Positions 28,083 through 36,862 of a stretch of DNA of 64,000 nucleotides are shown one piece after another. A program made the translations under genes and the position numbers. The stretch spans positions 2,170,001-2,234,000 of the forward strand of contig NZ_CP044399.1 of assembly GCF_008931805.1 (NCBI RefSeq), in the 5' to 3' direction. The first letter of the stretch is position 1. Every line of letters begins with the position of its first letter. Under the pieces are notes generated by a model. It searched no databases, had not been told where the DNA came from, and saw only the letters and a list, made by a program, of their open reading frames with translations. This DNA is from Moritella marina ATCC 15381. Lineage in GTDB: Bacteria > Pseudomonadota > Gammaproteobacteria > Enterobacterales > Moritellaceae.

Positions 28083-30668
28083 ATGATGTCATTAATCGAA
28101 CAAATAAAAAATGGTAAACTGTGGCGCTATCTTGGTGGTGTACACCCACAAGAAAACAAAACGCAGTCTACAAGTTTAGCCATTACCACTGCACGTATTC
28201 CTAAACACCTTATTATTCCTGTTAAACAGCATATTGGCCAAGGCGGTAAAATCCTCGTTGCAATCGGCGATCGCGTGCTAAAAGGTCAGCCACTAACAGC
28301 GTCAGATTCATTTATGACGGTGCCAGTTCATGCCCCTACATCAGGCGTAATCGAACATATAGCCCAGTATCCAAGTACTCACCCATCAGCTACGCCCGAA
28401 ATTGCAATCAAGCTTGTTTGCGATCAATTAGATGATGCAATACCGGCACAACAAGCGTTAGATTATAAACAGTTATCAACGGCAGAATTACAACAGCATA
28501 TAAGCCAATCAGGTGTTGCTGGTATGGGTGGCGCAGGTTTTCCTACTGCCGTTAAATTAAGCGACAGGCAACCGATTGAATTCTTATTAATCAATGCCGC
28601 TGAGTGTGAACCTTACATCACCTCTGATGATGTATTAATGCGTGAGCGTGCTGACGATATTATTCTAGGCATTGAAATATTACGTCACATGATCAAGCCT
28701 GCTCTTTGTGTTATTGGTATTGAAGATAATAAATCTGATGCAGCACAAGCGCTAGAAACCGCGATCAATAAGCTTAAGCTAAACGATGATATTGTCGTGC
28801 ATAAAGTACCGACAAAATACCCGAATGGCGGTGAAAAACAGCTAATCAAAATGTTAACGGGTAAGGAAATCAGCAAAGGGCAGATCCCTGCACAATCTGG
28901 TATCGTGATGCAAAACGTCGGTACAGTTTATGCTGTTAAACAAGCAATTATCGATCGCCAGCCACTGTTAAGCCGTATCGTGACGTTAACAGGTAAAGCC
29001 TTTCCACAACCATGTAATGTGCAAGTGTTGATTGGTACGCCGATTAAAGCCCTACTTGACGAATTTGAATGTAATGAAGACAAAGCAGCGGCCATTATTT
29101 ATGGTGGCCCGATGATGGGCTTCACCCTGCCCCACGCTCAATTTTCTTTAACCAAAACCGGTAACTGCATTTTAACGCCAATTAAGGATGAAATTCCGCA
29201 AGTCAGAGAACCTGATGCTTGTATTCGCTGTGGTGAATGCGCCGAGGCCTGTCCTGTTGATCTATTACCACAACAATTACATTGGTATAGCCAGGCGAAA
29301 GATGTTAAAAAATTAGCAGATTACAATCTGATGGATTGTATCGAATGTGGCGCATGTAGTTATGTTTGCCCAAGCCAGATCCCGCTTGTACACCAATATC
29401 GTATTGCTAAAGTTGAAGTACGTGAAAGCGATGCTGAACTTGCTGCTGCAGCCATTGCTAAAGAGCGATTTGAAAAACGTAATGAACGCTTAGCTTTGGA
29501 AAAAGCCCAACGTGAACAGCGCCAAAAAGAGGCTGCTGAAAAACGCCGTGCTACTGCAAAAGCAACAACCGGTGAAGATCCCGTTAAGGCGGCAATGGAA
29601 CGCATCCAAAAAGCGAAAGCAGCCGAACAAGCTGCTGACGGCCAAGCAAGTAAAGGCTCTGCTGTTGCAGATGCCATTGCCCGTGCGAAAGCCAAGAAAG
29701 CCGCAGCTTCAAGCAACGCTGCAGCTGTGCCAGACAATGCAGCAGTCATTGCTGAGCGTAAAGCGAGAAAAGCAGCTGCGAGAGCACAACGTGAAGCTGA
29801 ATCTTCGCAACCTGCAGCTGTGACAACGAGCCCAGCAATTGAGGCTAAAAAAGCGGCTGTTGCGGATGCGATTGCGCGTGCGAAAGCCAAGAAACTGGCT
29901 GCGCAGGCAAATACAGTGACACCAACGACTGATGAAGCTGATTCACCTGCACCTGCTGTTGACGCTAAGAAAGCCGCCGTCGCTGCTGCAATCGCCCGTG
30001 CGAAAGCCAAGAAACTGGCTGCTCAAGCAAATACAGTGACACCAGCGACTGATGAAGCTGAATCACCTGCACCTGCTGTTGACGCTAAGAAAGCCGCCGT
30101 CGCTGCTGCAATCGCCCGTGCGAAAGCCAAGAAACTGGCTGCTCAGGAGAATACAGTTCCACCAACAATTGATGAAGCTGAATCACCAGCCGCTGTTGAC
30201 GCTAAGAAAGCCGCCGTTGCAGCTGCAATCGCCCGTGCGAAAGCCAAGAAACTGGCTGCTCAGGAAAATACAGTGACACCAACGACTGATGAAGCTGATT
30301 CACCTGCACCTGCTGTTGATGCTAAAAAAGCCGCCGTCGCTGCTGCAATCGCCCGTGCGAAAGCCAAGAAACTGGCTGCTCAAGCAAATACAGTGACACC
30401 AACGACTGATGAAGCTGATTCACCAGCCCCCGCTGTTGACGCTAAGAAAGCCGCCGTCGCTGCTGCAATCGCCCGTGCGAAAGCCAAGAAACTGGCTGCT
30501 CAGGAAAATACAGCTGCAACAACGACTAAAGACTCTGTATCTGTAGAAAAAAATGATTCAAGTGACACAGTTCAAACGACCGAACCTGTTGATAAGAAAA
30601 AAGCAGCTATTGCCGCAGCGATAGCAAAAGCGAAAGCAAAAAAACTAGCCCAACTTGGTGACAAATAA
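28083..30668 (+). CDS. rnfC: Rnf complex subunit C with repeat-expanded Ala/Lys tail (RsxC)
   Basis: RnfC is the NADH/FMN-binding peripheral subunit. The first roughly 440 residues are conventional: GGVHPQENK near 18, GMGGAGFPTAVK near 156, and ferredoxin motifs ACIRCGECAEACP near 379 and DCIECGACSYVCP near 418. Beyond residue 450 the sequence becomes a low-complexity Ala/Lys/Arg tail. From about residue 580 it is built of six near-identical units of about 40 residues (KKAAVAAAIARAKAKKLAAQ plus a Thr/Pro/Asp/Glu linker). Tails of this sort occur in gammaproteobacterial RnfC, but the unit-level identity here points to recent expansion. The total of 861 residues compares with roughly 500-750 in relatives. 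Confidence 0.96.
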   Translation: MMSLIEQIKNGKLWRYLGGVHPQENKTQSTSLAITTARIPKHLIIPVKQHIGQGGKILVAIGDRVLKGQPLTASDSFMTVPVHAPTSGVIEHIAQYPSTHPSATPEIAIKLVCDQLDDAIPAQQALDYKQLSTAELQQHISQSGVAGMGGAGFPTAVKLSDRQPIEFLLINAAECEPYITSDDVLMRERADDIILGIEILRHMIKPALCVIGIEDNKSDAAQALETAINKLKLNDDIVVHKVPTKYPNGGEKQLIKMLTGKEISKGQIPAQSGIVMQNVGTVYAVKQAIIDRQPLLSRIVTLTGKAFPQPCNVQVLIGTPIKALLDEFECNEDKAAAIIYGGPMMGFTLPHAQFSLTKTGNCILTPIKDEIPQVREPDACIRCGECAEACPVDLLPQQLHWYSQAKDVKKLADYNLMDCIECGACSYVCPSQIPLVHQYRIAKVEVRESDAELAAAAIAKERFEKRNERLALEKAQREQRQKEAAEKRRATAKATTGEDPVKAAMERIQKAKAAEQAADGQASKGSAVADAIARAKAKKAAASSNAAAVPDNAAVIAERKARKAAARAQREAESSQPAAVTTSPAIEAKKAAVADAIARAKAKKLAAQANTVTPTTDEADSPAPAVDAKKAAVAAAIARAKAKKLAAQANTVTPATDEAESPAPAVDAKKAAVAAAIARAKAKKLAAQENTVPPTIDEAESPAAVDAKKAAVAAAIARAKAKKLAAQENTVTPTTDEADSPAPAVDAKKAAVAAAIARAKAKKLAAQANTVTPTTDEADSPAPAVDAKKAAVAAAIARAKAKKLAAQENTAATTTKDSVSVEKNDSSDTVQTTEPVDKKKAAIAAAIAKAKAKKLAQLGDK
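29820..30520 (+). repeat. intragenic tandem repeat of about 120 bases in rnfC
   Basis: Six consecutive units of about 120 bases (one shortened to 114) encode alternating basic helix blocks (AIARAKAKKLAAQ) and acidic/proline linkers (TTDEADSPAPAVDA). DNA identity between units is high, including many synonymous positions, so the expansion is recent or is homogenised. Confidence 0.9.
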
Positions 30669-30669
30669 C

Positions 30670-31719
30670 ATGGCATTTAGATTAGCAAGCTCTCCCCATA
30701 ATCACAGTGGTAGCAGCACCAGTAAACTGATGCGTACCGTTATTTTGGCTACAATCCCAGGTATTGCCGCGCAATGGTATTTTTTTGGTGCCGGTAACCT
30801 AATTCATATCGTGTTGGCTTGTTTTGCAGCCATCGTCACTGAAGCAGTAATCCTGAAATTACGCAAGCAACCCATACTCAGCCGCGTTCAAGATAATAGC
30901 GCTTTATTGACTGGTTTATTAATCGGTATTTCGATACCTGGTTTCGCCCCTTGGTGGATCAGTATCATGGGTGCTGTATTTGCCATTGGTATTGCAAAAC
31001 ACCTCTACGGTGGTTTAGGTCAAAATATTTTCAACCCTGCCATGGTCGCTTATGTGATGCTGCTGGTTTCATTCCCACTACAAATGACCACTTGGCCACC
31101 AGTAAGTGAGATTACAGGTTATGAATTATCATTATGGGATGTATTCAACGTTATCTTTGCTGGCGTCACCCTCGACGGACATACAGCCCATCAACTGATG
31201 CAAAATATTGATGGCATCACCATGGCAACCCCGCTTGATACTTTAAAAACAGGTCTGGCGATGGGGAACACCGTCGGTGAAATACAAACTAAAGAACAAT
31301 TTAGCTGGTTATCCGGTTTAGGTTGGGAGTGGATCAACTTAGCTTTCCTTGCTGGCGGTGTTTACCTAATGAGCAAGCGCGCGATCCTATGGTATATCCC
31401 TGCCGGCTTGTTAGGTGGCTTGTTTGCTATTAGCTTCATTGGTTACCTTTGGGAACCTGATTCAGTGGGCTCACCAATATTCCACCTGTTCTCAGGGGCC
31501 ACCATGTTGGGCGCGTTCTTCATTGCAACAGATCCAGTATCTGCATCAACAACACCAAAAGGTCGACTAATATACGGCGCATTAATCGGTGCATTAGTGT
31601 ATATCATTCGAACTTGGGGCGGTTACCCTGATGCAATGGCGTTTGCGGTCTTACTTGCCAACATGTGCGTGCCATTAATAGATTATTATACTCAACCCCG
31701 TGTATACGGTCATAAATAG
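30670..31719 (+). CDS. rnfD: Rnf complex subunit D (RsxD)
   Basis: This 349-residue multi-spanning subunit carries a flavin. It shows QDNSALLTGLLIGISIPGFA near 75, the threonine-containing MATPLDTLKTG near 185 where FMN is bound covalently in relatives, and FFIATDPVSASTTPKGR near 285. The ATG at 30670, two bases past the rnfC stop, was chosen over an in-frame GTG inside rnfC, because MAFRLASSPHNH matches the usual N-terminus. Confidence 0.96.
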   Translation: MAFRLASSPHNHSGSSTSKLMRTVILATIPGIAAQWYFFGAGNLIHIVLACFAAIVTEAVILKLRKQPILSRVQDNSALLTGLLIGISIPGFAPWWISIMGAVFAIGIAKHLYGGLGQNIFNPAMVAYVMLLVSFPLQMTTWPPVSEITGYELSLWDVFNVIFAGVTLDGHTAHQLMQNIDGITMATPLDTLKTGLAMGNTVGEIQTKEQFSWLSGLGWEWINLAFLAGGVYLMSKRAILWYIPAGLLGGLFAISFIGYLWEPDSVGSPIFHLFSGATMLGAFFIATDPVSASTTPKGRLIYGALIGALVYIIRTWGGYPDAMAFAVLLANMCVPLIDYYTQPRVYGHK

Positions 31720-31728
31720 GAGATCACC

Positions 31729-32364
31729 ATGCTAGTATCTATGAGAAAAAATGGTGGCATCCTGGCCATATTCGCCTTAGCGTGTACCTCTGTAGTTGCG
31801 ATCACGAATGCCGTGACGAAAGATCGTATTGCCGAGCAAGAACAAACTCAGCTGTTGAAAATTATTAATCAATTATTACCAGAAGACAGCCATGATAATA
31901 ATATCTTTCAAAGCTGTAAATTAATGACAAATGAAGCACTGCTAGGTTCCTCGGAACCACAGCGTATCTTCACTGCAACTAAAAATAACAAACCAATAGG
32001 CTACGCGATAGAAGGTATCGCGCCAAAAGGTTATAGCGGTAATATTAAACTCGTTGTCGGTATTAATACTGTCGGAAAAGTAACAGGTGTTCGTATTCTA
32101 GGACACAATGAAACTCCGGGGTTGGGTGATAAAGTCGAATACCGAAAATCAAACTGGCTAGATGATTTTGTTGATCAAACATTAACCGAAGAAAATGCAC
32201 ATACTTGGGCAGTGACGAAAGATGGTGGTGACTTTGATTCTTTCACTGGCGCTACAATCACACCCAGAGCCGTTGTGGGTTCAGTGAAAAATATCCTTAC
32301 ATTTTATCAGTCAGAACAGTTTTCTAACTTAAACAACGCGCCTTCTTGTTGGAGTAAATCATGA
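31729..32364 (+). CDS. rnfG: Rnf complex subunit G (RsxG)
   Basis: The 211-residue protein has one N-terminal membrane helix and a periplasmic FMN domain. The covalent-flavin motif [12 protein letters not shown] is near residue 172 (threonine of the [ST]GAT motif). [12 protein letters not shown] near 124 is also family-typical. It starts 9 bases after rnfD with GGAG upstream and overlaps rnfE by 4 bases. Confidence 0.96.
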   Translation: MLVSMRKNGGILAIFALACTSVVAITNAVTKDRIAEQEQTQLLKIINQLLPEDSHDNNIFQSCKLMTNEALLGSSEPQRIFTATKNNKPIGYAIEGIAPKGYSGNIKLVVGINTVGKVTGVRILGHNETPGLGDKVEYRKSNWLDDFVDQTLTEENAHTWAVTKDGGDFDSFTGATITPRAVVGSVKNILTFYQSEQFSNLNNAPSCWSKS

Positions 32365-33074
32365 GCCAATATCGCGATATTATCTACCAGGGATTATGGA
32401 AAAATAATCCCGGTTTAGTACAAGTATTAGGACTTTGTCCCCTACTTGCCGTAACGGCAACCGTTACCAATGCTATGGGCTTAGGTATTGCAACCTTATT
32501 AGTACTTGTTGCCTCTAACACCACTATTTCACTGATACGTGAATACGTACCGAAAGAGATCCGTATTCCTATTTTCGTGATGATCATTGCCTCGTTTGTA
32601 ACGACCGTACAGTTATTAATGAACGCCTACGTTTATGAATTATATCAATCACTGGGGATCTTTATTCCACTGATTGTAACCAACTGTATTATCATCGGCC
32701 GTGCTGAAGCATTCGCATCACGCAATAAAGTATTACCTTCTGCTGCTGATGGCTTCTTTATGGGACTGGGTTTTGCCAGTGTATTGATCGTATTAGGTGC
32801 AATTCGTGAGGTACTCGGTCAAGGTACCTTATTTGATGGCATGGATTTACTATTAGGTGATTGGGCAAGTGTATTACGCATTGAAGTTTTTCATGCTGAT
32901 ACCAGTTTCTTATTAGCAATTTTAGCACCCGGTGCATTCATCGGCATGGGCTTTTTAATGGCGTTCAAACATGCTATTGACGAGCAGCTGGATAAACGCC
33001 GTAAAGCGCAGCCAATTATTGAAGTCAATGATGACGTAAAACCTGTCACAGAAACAGATTCAACAACTCATTAA
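32361..33074 (+). CDS. rnfE: Rnf complex subunit E (RsxE)
   Basis: The 237-residue membrane subunit is homologous to RnfA. It has [17 protein letters not shown] near residue 17 (conserved cysteine) and [16 protein letters not shown] near 132, with six hydrophobic segments and a short charged C-terminal tail. It is the last rnf gene, and a strong terminator follows 41 bases later, before nth. Confidence 0.96.
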   Translation: MSQYRDIIYQGLWKNNPGLVQVLGLCPLLAVTATVTNAMGLGIATLLVLVASNTTISLIREYVPKEIRIPIFVMIIASFVTTVQLLMNAYVYELYQSLGIFIPLIVTNCIIIGRAEAFASRNKVLPSAADGFFMGLGFASVLIVLGAIREVLGQGTLFDGMDLLLGDWASVLRIEVFHADTSFLLAILAPGAFIGMGFLMAFKHAIDEQLDKRRKAQPIIEVNDDVKPVTETDSTTH

Positions 33075-33115
33075 CTATCAGATACCATAACCAATAATTA
33101 AGACCACTTACTTAA

Positions 33116-33148
33116 GCCATGCTGATTTACGATCAGCATGGCCTTTTT
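33116..33148 (+). terminator. terminator after rnfE
   Basis: An 11-base perfect stem, GCCATGCTGAT (33116-33126) with ATCAGCATGGC (33132-33142), is followed by C then T5. It lies between rnfE and nth, so nth probably depends on readthrough or on its own promoter. Confidence 0.85.
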
Positions 33149-33161
33149 ATAGGATAAAGGC

Positions 33162-33797
33162 ATGAACAAAGATAAACGCCGCATCATTTTAGAGCGTCTG
33201 CGTGACAACAACCCCCATCCTGAAACTGAGTTAAACTTCGCTTCAGCATTTGAGTTACTTGTGGCTGTAACACTGTCTGCACAAGCAACCGATGTAAGTG
33301 TCAATAAGGCCACGGATAAACTATTTCCAATCGCTAACACACCTCAGGCTATCTTTGATTTAGGTGTTGAAGGGCTAAAAACCTATATTAAAACCATTGG
33401 TCTATATAATTCGAAAGCCAATAATGTCATCAAAGCTTGTCAGATATTAATAGAGAAACACAACAGTGTGGTTCCCGAAAGTCTTGAAGACTTAGTGGCG
33501 CTGCCGGGCGTCGGTCGGAAAACTGCAAATGTGGTATTAAACACCGCCTTTGGTTGGCCTACAATTGCTGTTGATACACATATTTTCCGCGTATCTAATC
33601 GAACTAAACTGGCGATGGGTAAAAACGTAGATCAAGTTGAAGAAAAGTTACTTAAAGTCATCCCAGCAGAGTTTAAAGTTGATGTACATCACTGGCTAAT
33701 CTTACACGGTCGCTATACCTGCATTGCACGTAAACCGCGTTGTGGCTCTTGTATGATTGAGGATTTATGTGAGTTCTCTGGTAAATTAGATTTGTAA
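33162..33797 (+). CDS. nth: endonuclease III
   Basis: This base-excision-repair glycosylase/AP lyase acts on oxidised pyrimidines. The 211 residues carry the helix-hairpin-helix LPGVGRKTANVVLN with the catalytic lysine (near 120), the aspartate in AVDTHIFRVSNR (near 138), and the C-terminal [4Fe-4S] ligand pattern C-x6-C-x2-C-x5-C (CIARKPRCGSCMIEDLC). The rnf-nth linkage is the same as in E. coli. It is the last core gene before the genomic island. Confidence 0.98.
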   Translation: MNKDKRRIILERLRDNNPHPETELNFASAFELLVAVTLSAQATDVSVNKATDKLFPIANTPQAIFDLGVEGLKTYIKTIGLYNSKANNVIKACQILIEKHNSVVPESLEDLVALPGVGRKTANVVLNTAFGWPTIAVDTHIFRVSNRTKLAMGKNVDQVEEKLLKVIPAEFKVDVHHWLILHGRYTCIARKPRCGSCMIEDLCEFSGKLDL

Positions 33798-33836
33798 AGA
33801 ATCATACCAATCACAAACGCCGCTAAATAGAAGCAC

Positions 33837-33859
33837 AAAGGGACTTTTTGAGTCCTTTT
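33837..33859 (+). terminator. terminator after nth
   Basis: Stem AAAGGGACT (33837-33845) with AGTCCTTTT (33851-33859, one G-T pair), a 5-base loop, and pyrimidine-rich sequence after it. It marks the end of the core block. The island border lies at or just past it. Confidence 0.65.
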
Positions 33860-33921
33860 CCTTTACAAAATTAAAAAGTCAACTATGTTTAACTTATGTG
33901 CAGGTTACATTTGGTTTTGTA

Positions 33922-35226
33922 ATGAATTATATAACGGTCAAGGTTTACAGAGATACGTCAGGCATACCCTTCCCATTAGTTATCAGCAATGGGATCTTCC
34001 CAGTGTGCCTATATCTAAACGCATACCTCAATGGAAATCACAACTCCCCACTTTCAAAGGGCACATCAACACAAGCTCCAGCTTTTAATACGCTAAAAAA
34101 ATACGCCGATGAATTAAAGTTTTTGTACTCTCATTTTGCAACTAACAATATTAATTTAGTGGCGCGTGTTACTAGTGGGATTTTCCTTTCAAGCTCAGAA
34201 ATTGATTGCTTTGTACTAGCCTCAAAACGGCCCTTCGATGCAAATAATAACGCCGAAATATCGAAAGTGGTGAACATTTCAGATAAACGTATTCAGAAAG
34301 CGATTCATGCAACTAGTAATAGTATTCCTCACGTTTCCTCTCATACCTGTAAGCAGAGGCTTGTTCGACTAAGAAGCTATATTGAATATCTATATGTTTG
34401 CCATCATTACGATAAAACCTCAACAAATGAAACTGTAAAAATTGATAACAAATTCAGAGCGTTTCAGCTTTATATAAACAAATACATTTCTGACACCCGC
34501 AAAGATAATATTAAAACAAGAGACCCTTTCGAGTCCGTGTTGCCCAGCGATAACTTCTTTGATTTGCTTGAGGTAATCAAAACATCCTCAGAACGAAATC
34601 CATTCAAATCGAGTAAGTTGAGAAATCAGCTCCTGATGAAAATCTTGATTGAAACAGGTGTTCGGATTGGGGCGGTGCTGAAGCTGAAAGTAAGTGACTT
34701 GATTGACAACTGGGATAACCCTCGCTTTTTGCTTACCAGAACACCGAATGATTCGACGGACAGAAGACGCAATCCAGCCAAGAACAAAACCAAAGCACTA
34801 TCTGTTTCCATATCCCCAGAGCTGATGAAACACATCAAGCTTTATATCAACACCGTAAGAACTCAGTACATAAAGTCTATTGAACATGACTTCCTTTTCA
34901 TTTCAGAGAAAGGAGTTTCACAAGGAAAACCAATTACTTATGATAGCACGTATAATATAGTGGTTAAATTCGGCAACACGATAAACCATAAACTACATCC
35001 ACATTTATTGCGCTACAAATGGAATGAAATTTTCACTGATAAAGCTGAAGCTGCGGGTTATGACCAAGATCAAATTGAAGATATGCGTAAATACTGCATG
35101 GGTTGGGTTGAGAACTCTAAAATGGAACTGATTTACAATGAATTTAAGATCGCTGTCAAAGTGAGTGAACTATCGGCTGTCAATCAAAACAAAACCGTAC
35201 CTGACTTGGGAAGCAATAATGAATAA
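33922..35226 (+). CDS. tyrosine recombinase, IntA-like
   Basis: This site-specific recombinase is the first gene of the quartet. Catalytic features seen are the first arginine in ETGVRIGAVLKL near residue 247, the H-x-L-R box in HPHLLRYKW near 360 and a candidate nucleophile tyrosine in ELIYNEF near 403. The N-terminal 200 residues would be the core- and arm-binding region. The ATG at 33922 was preferred; an upstream GTG at 33898 is in frame. The gene overlaps the next by 8 bases. The 434-residue length and neighbours fit SE IntA. It is not an integron integrase, since it lacks the extra IntI-specific patch region and typical size. Confidence 0.8.
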   Translation: MNYITVKVYRDTSGIPFPLVISNGIFPVCLYLNAYLNGNHNSPLSKGTSTQAPAFNTLKKYADELKFLYSHFATNNINLVARVTSGIFLSSSEIDCFVLASKRPFDANNNAEISKVVNISDKRIQKAIHATSNSIPHVSSHTCKQRLVRLRSYIEYLYVCHHYDKTSTNETVKIDNKFRAFQLYINKYISDTRKDNIKTRDPFESVLPSDNFFDLLEVIKTSSERNPFKSSKLRNQLLMKILIETGVRIGAVLKLKVSDLIDNWDNPRFLLTRTPNDSTDRRRNPAKNKTKALSVSISPELMKHIKLYINTVRTQYIKSIEHDFLFISEKGVSQGKPITYDSTYNIVVKFGNTINHKLHPHLLRYKWNEIFTDKAEAAGYDQDQIEDMRKYCMGWVENSKMELIYNEFKIAVKVSELSAVNQNKTVPDLGSNNE

Positions 35227-36862
35227 AAAACAATTCGCTAACCTAAAACACATCTACAAAGGTCAAAGGGAGTTCACTTCAAAAGAAGATGGTTATACCT
35301 TTGATTTTCTCTGTGATTCATGGGAGTTGGGCTACAAAAAGTCACTTTATTTGGAATGGATGCATAAGGTGGATTTGGATGAGTTTACATTCCTTGATTT
35401 AAGACTTGCTATTGCTCATGCAGCAAAGAGTAGCGCCCATGGTTCAATGGTGGCGCATTGCTATTACTTGAAGTCCATTGCAGAACACCTTGATTTAAGT
35501 GCATTTGAAGCGTGGTGGCTAACGCTTAATAACATAAAGAAAAAAGGGGTTAAATCTGCTTTAACTGCCATTTTCACTCGGTATGCATCGAAAACGCTTA
35601 AACCTCTATATGATGCCATTAAGGATTTTTCGACTGAAATAATCTCGATGAGGGGGGGCGCCATTCTTGATTCAAAGAAAGGTTCTTACAGCCAAATTGA
35701 ACAGGATAATATACAAGAGGCACTTCGCATTGAGACAAGCGAATGCTTATCTCAACCTGTGAAAGCTAGTCAACAGTTCACTCGATTCCGAAACGTAATT
35801 GCCTCGCAATTAATTACTGCGATAACCCGACGCCCCACTCAACTTCGTCAGATAAAATGGTGTGATACATTACCAGTAGGAACGACGTTTACAAGTCCTA
35901 AAGAAACGAATGGTAATTGGGAACCACTCACTCAACACATGTTTTCCGATGTGGAGCAATTACATATACGCACCTTTAAAGGCAAAGATGGGAGGTTTCG
36001 TTATAATGCTGAACCTCGATCTCACCGACTAGAGCCTAACTTTTCACATCTAATTTTACGTTATTTTCAGGCGTATCAAGAATTTCTCATTCATCAACTC
36101 AACGAGAAAGGAGTTTATCTCAATAAAGATGAAATCAATGAGATTATGATGTGCCTCCCTTTACTCCCAGACCAAACTCTTTTTTCCTCTAATTTTACAT
36201 CTAAAAAAGAACTTTTCAATGCGGTTAGCATTACCTCTGAGGCATACCATTCATCTGCAACTTCAATAAGAAATAGTATCAAGTATCTATTTAAAAAACT
36301 CAATCCAGCCAGTGACCGCCACCCAATGGAGGGGGTGATGTTAAGCAATAACCGTTGGCGACATACACAGTTAACACAAGCTGCAAAGTTGGGATTTAGT
36401 CCCGCACAAATCAGTAATATCACGGGAGTTACTATTAATGCTATCCAACCTTATCTTGACCTAAAAGTGCAAGTGCGAGTAAAGGTGGACGAAGCCTATG
36501 CAGGTAATCATATTATCAAACTCTTTGATTCCATCTCAGTCGCAGAGCTTCAAAAAAAAGCAGGATTTAGCGTTAAAAATGAGTTTGATGAAGAAATGGG
36601 ATATAAATTAACCCCTGCCAACTGTTCTAGCTGTGAATCCAAAGGAGGCGCACCAATGGCATGTTACCCGTGTAATAATTTCCGACCACTTGAAACAGCA
36701 AATCATCAACAATACCTCGATAAAGCGTTGCATAAACTGAAAAAAAACGCTCAATCGGGGCATCCAGCAACGACAAAAATGCTCAAGAAAATCATCATTT
36801 ATATTAAGGCAACCATCGCTGAGTGTAATGAAAGAGCAATATTGAAACTGGGAGGTAAATAA
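35219..36862 (+). CDS. tyrosine-recombinase-fold protein, Tfp-like
   Basis: The 547-residue protein sits between two recombinases. A degenerate recombinase C-terminal domain is visible: ITRRPTQLRQIKW near 203 could hold the first arginine, NNRWRHTQLTQAAKLGF near 380 replaces the H-x-x-R box, and AIQPYLDL near 407 holds a tyrosine. A Cys cluster (NCSSCESKGGAPMACYPC, near 468) suggests a zinc-binding C-terminal module. The ATG at 35219 has GGAAG 6 bases upstream; the longer GTG-initiated frame is less likely. It overlaps the next gene by one base (TAATG). Whether it is catalytically active is doubtful. Confidence 0.72.
   Translation: MNKKQFANLKHIYKGQREFTSKEDGYTFDFLCDSWELGYKKSLYLEWMHKVDLDEFTFLDLRLAIAHAAKSSAHGSMVAHCYYLKSIAEHLDLSAFEAWWLTLNNIKKKGVKSALTAIFTRYASKTLKPLYDAIKDFSTEIISMRGGAILDSKKGSYSQIEQDNIQEALRIETSECLSQPVKASQQFTRFRNVIASQLITAITRRPTQLRQIKWCDTLPVGTTFTSPKETNGNWEPLTQHMFSDVEQLHIRTFKGKDGRFRYNAEPRSHRLEPNFSHLILRYFQAYQEFLIHQLNEKGVYLNKDEINEIMMCLPLLPDQTLFSSNFTSKKELFNAVSITSEAYHSSATSIRNSIKYLFKKLNPASDRHPMEGVMLSNNRWRHTQLTQAAKLGFSPAQISNITGVTINAIQPYLDLKVQVRVKVDEAYAGNHIIKLFDSISVAELQKKAGFSVKNEFDEEMGYKLTPANCSSCESKGGAPMACYPCNNFRPLETANHQQYLDKALHKLKKNAQSGHPATTKMLKKIIIYIKATIAECNERAILKLGGK

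Noticed and set aside
29360-30010. Long Ala-rich antisense frame inside rnfC
   Set aside because: It mirrors the Ala/Lys repeat tail of rnfC; GC-rich repetitive codons keep the reverse frame open. No ribosome-binding site or independent evidence.
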